Assembly: GCA_905214925.1 (NCBI GenBank) | Contig: CAJMOB010000004.1 | Span: 94,208 to 158,207, forward strand | Direction: 5' to 3' | Source: Scybalomonas sp905214925 | GTDB taxonomy: Bacteria > Bacillota > Clostridia > Lachnospirales > Lachnospiraceae | Length of the DNA: 64,000 bases | Shown here: piece after piece, positions 60,752 to 64,000 of the stretch | Numbering within the stretch: position 1 is the first letter of the stretch | How the letters are laid out: every line of letters starts with the position of its first letter | The notes under the pieces: model-generated | What the model saw: only the letters and a program-made list of their open reading frames with translations | Database searches by the model: none | Told to the model about the DNA's origin: nothing | Made by a program: the position numbers and the translations under genes

Positions 60752-62146
60752 ATGAAAAACAATCAAACACTCCCACATTTCGGAATCCGAGACAAAGTTG
60801 GTTATATGTTTGGGGATTTTGGTAACGATTTTACTTTTATATTTGCAAGCACTTATCTCATGGTATTCTATACGAAAGTCTTAGGTGTTAGCGCCAATAT
60901 GGTTGGTACGCTATTTTTAATTTCCCGTTGCATTGATGCTTTTACGGACATTGGAATGGGAAGAATCGTAGATTCCATGAAACCTGCAAAAGATGGTCGA
61001 TTCCGTCCTTGGATTCGCAGAATGTGTGGACCTGTGGCACTTTCTAGTTTTTTAATGTATCAAAGCTCTTTAATAAGTGCTTCTATGACTGTAAAAATCT
61101 TCTATATGTTTGTCACCTATATTTTATGGGGAAGCGTTTTCTATACTGCTATTAATATTCCTTATGGCTCTATGGCTTCTGTTTTAAGCGAAGATACAGA
61201 CGATCGTGCTTCCCTTTCTACTTTTCGTAGTGTTGGCGCCACACTAGCAAGCCTTGTCATCGGAATTGGCGCTCCTATCTTAATCTACACAACCGATGAA
61301 GCCGGTAACCAAATTGTTCAAGGCAGCCGTTTTACTCTCATTTCTGGTGTATTCTCCGTTGCTAGTATTCTCTGCTATGTATTATGCTATTGTTTAACAA
61401 CAGAACGCGTTAAAACAGAACCAATTACAAAACAAAAAACAAATATTTCTGAAACAATTTCCACCCTCTTAACAAATCGTGCTTTGATCGGTATTATTCT
61501 TTCTGCTCTTTTTGTTTTAATTGCCCAACTATTATCACAGACCGTAAATCAATATCTATTTATTGATTATTTTAAAAGCAAAGAAGCGCTTTCATTTATG
61601 AGTATTGTTGGAATTCTTCCATCACTGATTCTAGCACCATTTGCCGTACCAATTACGAAAAAATTTGGCAAAAAAGAAGTAGGAGCCGTTGGAGCGATTT
61701 GCGGAAGTCTTTCTTGCTTACTTTTATTCTTCTTACACACACAATCTCCTTACTTATATATCACGATCAACATCATCGGTTTTCTAGGATTTGGTATCTT
61801 CAATCTCATCATTTGGGCGATTATCACAGATGTTATTGATGATCAGGAAGTAAGAACAAACAAGAGAGAAAATGGAACCATCTACGCTGTCTATTCCTTT
61901 GCACGAAAAATCGGTCAGGCGTTAGCTGGTGGTCTTGGTGGTTATGCTCTTAGTTTAATTGGTTTTGACTCCACAAGACAGGTACAAACGGAGGCTGTTG
62001 CCAATGGGATTTATACACTTGCAACTTTATTCCCTGCCGTTCTCTACATAATAGTAGGACTTTGTCTTATTTTCGTTTACCCATTAAATAAAAAGAAAGT
62101 AGAACTTAACATTCAAATCCTAAAAGAAAGAAGAACACAAGGGTAA
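60752..62146 (+). CDS. GPH-family glycoside:cation symporter
   Basis: Membrane transporter of 464 residues with 12 predicted segments (MelB/XynB/UidB group). Typical wording: DKVGYMFGDFGNDFTFIFAS at the start, RCIDAFTDIGMGRIVDSMKP with the conserved Asp, NIPYGSMASVLSEDTDDRAS and FGIFNLIIWAIITDVIDDQE. It imports a glycoside or oligosaccharide together with sodium or proton. No glycosidase gene is next to it within the window. Control by the divergent AraC regulator is likely. Confidence 0.92.
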   Translation: MKNNQTLPHFGIRDKVGYMFGDFGNDFTFIFASTYLMVFYTKVLGVSANMVGTLFLISRCIDAFTDIGMGRIVDSMKPAKDGRFRPWIRRMCGPVALSSFLMYQSSLISASMTVKIFYMFVTYILWGSVFYTAINIPYGSMASVLSEDTDDRASLSTFRSVGATLASLVIGIGAPILIYTTDEAGNQIVQGSRFTLISGVFSVASILCYVLCYCLTTERVKTEPITKQKTNISETISTLLTNRALIGIILSALFVLIAQLLSQTVNQYLFIDYFKSKEALSFMSIVGILPSLILAPFAVPITKKFGKKEVGAVGAICGSLSCLLLFFLHTQSPYLYITINIIGFLGFGIFNLIIWAIITDVIDDQEVRTNKRENGTIYAVYSFARKIGQALAGGLGGYALSLIGFDSTRQVQTEAVANGIYTLATLFPAVLYIIVGLCLIFVYPLNKKKVELNIQILKERRTQG

Positions 62147-62183
62147 GAAACTTATAAAATATGATACAAACAAGGAGATTTTT

Positions 62184-62278
62184 ATGATGTTTGCAATGAC
62201 ACTTGTTGTTTTGAAAAAGTAGATACGGATGTTATGATCGCTTATATTAATGGACAGCTCCAAAAAATTAAAAAATAG
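62184..62278 (+). pseudogene. Frameshifted micro-ORF
   Basis: A good ribosome site (AAGGAGATTTTT) precedes ATGATG at 62184, which opens only 12 codons (MMFAMTLVVLKK). In another frame the same stretch reads CNDTCCFEKVDTDVMIAYIN then GQLQKIKK and stops at 62278, a more protein-like text with a Cys cluster. One base deleted near 62190 would join the start to it and give a peptide of about 30 residues. It may be a decayed small gene, or chance. Confidence 0.3.
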
Positions 62279-62283
62279 AAACA

Positions 62284-62330
62284 AAAAGAGAGATTACCAA
62301 ACTTACTTGATAATCTCTCTTTTCTATTTT
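62284..62330 (+). terminator. Bidirectional terminator
   Basis: AAAGAGAGATTA pairs with TAATCTCTCTTT; T-rich tail on the plus strand. Shared by the porter gene and the convergent exporter gene. Confidence 0.88.
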
Positions 62331-62338
62331 CAGTCACT

Positions 62339-63253
62339 TTATTCTTCCTTCTTCTTCACCAGTAAAAATACCGTTACCATAATAAAGAAAAATCCTACTA
62401 AATCAATAGCACCAAACACAGTATGAAGCCAAAGTGCTGAAATAATGGTTGCAGCAACTGGTTCTACACTGGCAATTAAACTAGACTTTACAGAACCAAT
62501 CAGATGGACTCCTTGTAAATAAAGGGTATAAGAAATAGCTGTTCCAAATAAACTAATCCCAATTAATCCTAATATAATATGATAATTCCAAGAAATAGAA
62601 ATTGTCCACACCCGTGTTATGATTGCTGTGAAAATTCCACCAAAGATCATGGCATATCCTAAGACAAGCATACTCCCCCATTTAGAAATTAAATTTCCTG
62701 GAGCAACTGTATAAATCAATAAACCAACTGCAGATAACAGTCCCCAAGTAAGACCTTCTTTTGATAACACCATGTTAGAAGGATTTCCATGAGTCGCTAG
62801 TAAAAAAGTTCCTAAGATCGCAAATACAATAGCAACTAACTCTTTGATAGATGGTAATCTTCTTCCACAAATACAAGCATAAATCATAATTAAAACAGGC
62901 CCTAAATATTGTAATACGGTAGCTGTTCCTGCATTTGAATACGAAATAGTAACCAAATAAGAATATTGGCTAAAAGTGAGTCCAAAAATACTATATAAAA
63001 TTAGATGTAAAATATCTTTTTTATGACTCCATACTTCTTTTGTTTGCTTTGGATTTTTTACAAATGAAAGAAGTAATAATAAACACCCTGCAAATAGCAT
63101 ACGAATTACGGTAACCATGGCAGGTGTAATATCTTCATGACTAAATAAATATTGTCCGCATGTCCCAGAGAAACCCCAAAGCACAGCTCCAATAAAAGTA
63201 TATAATACTCCTTTTTTCGTCTTGTAATAACTTTCATCTCTTTGTTTCATCAT
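62339..63253 (-). CDS. EamA/DMT-family transporter
   Basis: A 304-residue membrane protein with ten predicted helices arranged as two EamA repeats (ALWGFSGTCGQYLFSHEDIT...; GLTWGLLSAVGLLIYTVAPG...). Drug/metabolite-transporter superfamily; members export amino acids or metabolites. Motifs such as AGTATVLQYLGPVLIMIYAC and SVEPVAATIISALWL at the ends of each repeat are typical. The substrate is unknown. Monocistronic, ending at the shared terminator. Confidence 0.9.
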   Translation of the reverse strand: MMKQRDESYYKTKKGVLYTFIGAVLWGFSGTCGQYLFSHEDITPAMVTVIRMLFAGCLLLLLSFVKNPKQTKEVWSHKKDILHLILYSIFGLTFSQYSYLVTISYSNAGTATVLQYLGPVLIMIYACICGRRLPSIKELVAIVFAILGTFLLATHGNPSNMVLSKEGLTWGLLSAVGLLIYTVAPGNLISKWGSMLVLGYAMIFGGIFTAIITRVWTISISWNYHIILGLIGISLFGTAISYTLYLQGVHLIGSVKSSLIASVEPVAATIISALWLHTVFGAIDLVGFFFIMVTVFLLVKKKEE

Positions 63254-63302
63254 TTTCCTTATCCTCTACCTTTTAAAACTTTTTAGAAATACTGTAAAAA
63301 AC

Positions 63303-63653
63303 TTAACTTGTTAAGTAATAAATAACAGAACCTATTGTCAATGCATAGATCCAATAAAAAAAAGGAACACAGCAAATAATGGCTGGAATAGATGCCAAAA
63401 CAATCTTTTTCTTTTTATGAGTCTGATTTAGACCTCTATAATATTTGCAAAAAAGAATGGTAGTAATCAACATTGGCAACGCCCCTATTGCTAGCCAATT
63501 GAACGCTAGCTCATATAATTCCATTGGTAGCATAGCATCTGGAAAAGGAACTATATTTATTTTTAATAACACAATAGTTAATAAAATAAATGTAATAAGT
63601 GTCCCTATCACATAGACAAGCCCCACCACTCCTCTGGATATTTTATGTACCAT
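63303..63653 (-). CDS. Small membrane protein, unknown
   Basis: A 116-residue protein with three hydrophobic segments (about residues 10-30, 47-66, 86-110). No family recognised. It precedes the EamA gene by 49 bases on the same strand and may share its transcript. Confidence 0.65.
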   Translation of the reverse strand: MVHKISRGVVGLVYVIGTLITFILLTIVLLKINIVPFPDAMLPMELYELAFNWLAIGALPMLITTILFCKYYRGLNQTHKKKKIVLASIPAIICCVPFFYWIYALTIGSVIYYLTS

Positions 63654-63675
63654 ACTATCACCTCATTTTCTCTAA

Positions 63676-63721
63676 TTTTTTATGTGATAGGATAACTCGC
63701 TTTAAGAAAAATTTCCTATCA
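63676..63721 (-). repeat. Palindrome C, copy 4
   Basis: TTATGTGATAGGATAACTCGC mirrored by a decayed inner arm and ATTTCCTATCACA. The outer arms carry matched changes (GTGATAGG with CCTATCAC, versus GTTATAGG with CCTATAAC elsewhere), that is, compensatory substitutions. Confidence 0.7.
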
Positions 63722-63861
63722 CAGAACAAAGTATACATTGCACAGTCTTCGCGACTTTAAGTTACTTCTAGCAATGCACACTTTGCCGCGTGCGAGCAGT
63801 TTGCGAAGCAAAATCATCTTCTTTTTCACAAATTAATGCAACAAGGTATTTCCTATGAAAT
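63722..63861 (-). repeat. Dispersed repeat B, copy 4 (longest)
   Basis: Contains AACAAAGTATACATTGCAC, ACTTTAAGTTACTTCTAGCA, ATGCACACTTTGCCGCGTG, GAGCAGTTTGCGAAGCAAAA and ends at the T-run of the rRNA-operon terminator with TATTTCCTATGAAATAA. Confidence 0.8.
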
Positions 63862-63893
63862 AAAAAAAACTCCAAACATAATGTTTGGAGTTT
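63862..63893 (-). terminator. rRNA operon terminator
   Basis: AACTCCAAACAT pairs with ATGTTTGGAGTT on the minus strand, followed by TTTTTTTA. It lies only about 60 bases past the 23S end. Confidence 0.9.
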
Positions 63894-63947
63894 CACTCTA
63901 TACCTTAAAAACTACACACAGAAATCTTTATCTTTTGATTTTAACTT

Positions 63948-64000
63948 TTAGGTCAAGCCCTCGACCTATTAGTATTAGTCAGCTCCACATGTTACCATGC
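63948..64000 (-). rRNA. 23S ribosomal RNA, 3' end only
   Basis: The minus strand reads GCATGGTAACATGTGGAGCT, GACTAATACTAATAGGTCGA, GGGCTTGACC, the conserved 3' end of bacterial 23S rRNA. The gene enters from the right window edge; its exact mature 3' end (about 63946-63951) is not defined by sequence alone. No 5S rRNA gene follows before the terminator at 63893. Confidence 0.93.

Noticed and set aside
1..64000. CRISPR arrays, tRNA genes and IS transposases
   Set aside because: Looked for short regular repeats with spacers, cloverleaf-like TTCAA/T-arm motifs and transposase frames; none was convincing. The dispersed repeats are not regularly spaced.

Overview
The window is an AT-rich chromosomal segment of a low-GC Gram-positive anaerobe. 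A clostridial (probably Lachnospiraceae) origin fits best: there are T-box and SAM-I leaders, an archaeal-type short ProRS, a HrcA-type CIRCE site, hybrid-cluster protein, stand-alone NuoE-like ferredoxin and a GPH sugar porter. The genus cannot be fixed from the sequence alone. No prophage, IS transposase, CRISPR array or tRNA gene was seen; the only rRNA is the last ~50 bases, the 3' end of a 23S gene on the minus strand.

Layout. 1-9.5 kb: T-box-controlled proS (cut by the window edge), asnS, an EAL protein, an HK-RR-pseudouridine synthase operon, and SAM-I-controlled metK. 9.6-24.9 kb: murA with a PsiE-like gene, an M23 peptidase behind a WalR-type box, an OLD-like ATPase/TOPRIM nuclease, flavin reductase, HIT protein, a branching-enzyme homologue without its catalytic nucleophile, ferredoxin and ArsC-like genes, and a LysR/permease divergon followed by an orphan PD-(D/E)XK protein and an amidohydrolase. 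25-33.5 kb: a secreted protein, the dTDP-rhamnose operon rfbABDC, dus, two small membrane proteins, a methyltransferase and an acetyltransferase. 33.5-41 kb: a hybrid sensor kinase, then a two-component system that seems to share an operator with a small secreted Cys protein, then an aldehyde dehydrogenase. 41.5-54.5 kb: marR with a heterodimeric ABC exporter, an Hcp/hemerythrin nitrosative-stress cluster, an alcohol dehydrogenase missing its structural-zinc lobe, AraC regulator, DUF3267 protein, a DUF554 pseudogene, and CIRCE-controlled hsp20. 54.6-64 kb: M20 peptidase, class I ribonucleotide reductase nrdA-nrdB, an AraC/GPH-porter divergon, an EamA exporter and the end of an rRNA operon.

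The most unusual feature is a set of short, hairpin-rich, non-coding dispersed repeats (called here A, B and C) found about sixteen times between genes. Most lie immediately 3' of the U-tract of an intrinsic terminator or terminator-type leader, always in the same orientation relative to that terminator, and several therefore sit in 5' leaders (proS, metK, murA, the ABC exporter, a hybrid kinase). They have no coding capacity and look like miniature mobile or RNA-level elements that use terminators as landing sites. Other points of interest are the inactivated GlgB paralogue, the zinc-lobe-less alcohol dehydrogenase, the shared two-component operator, and a 23S gene with no 5S gene behind it. 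All calls come from reading the sequence; no database search was run.
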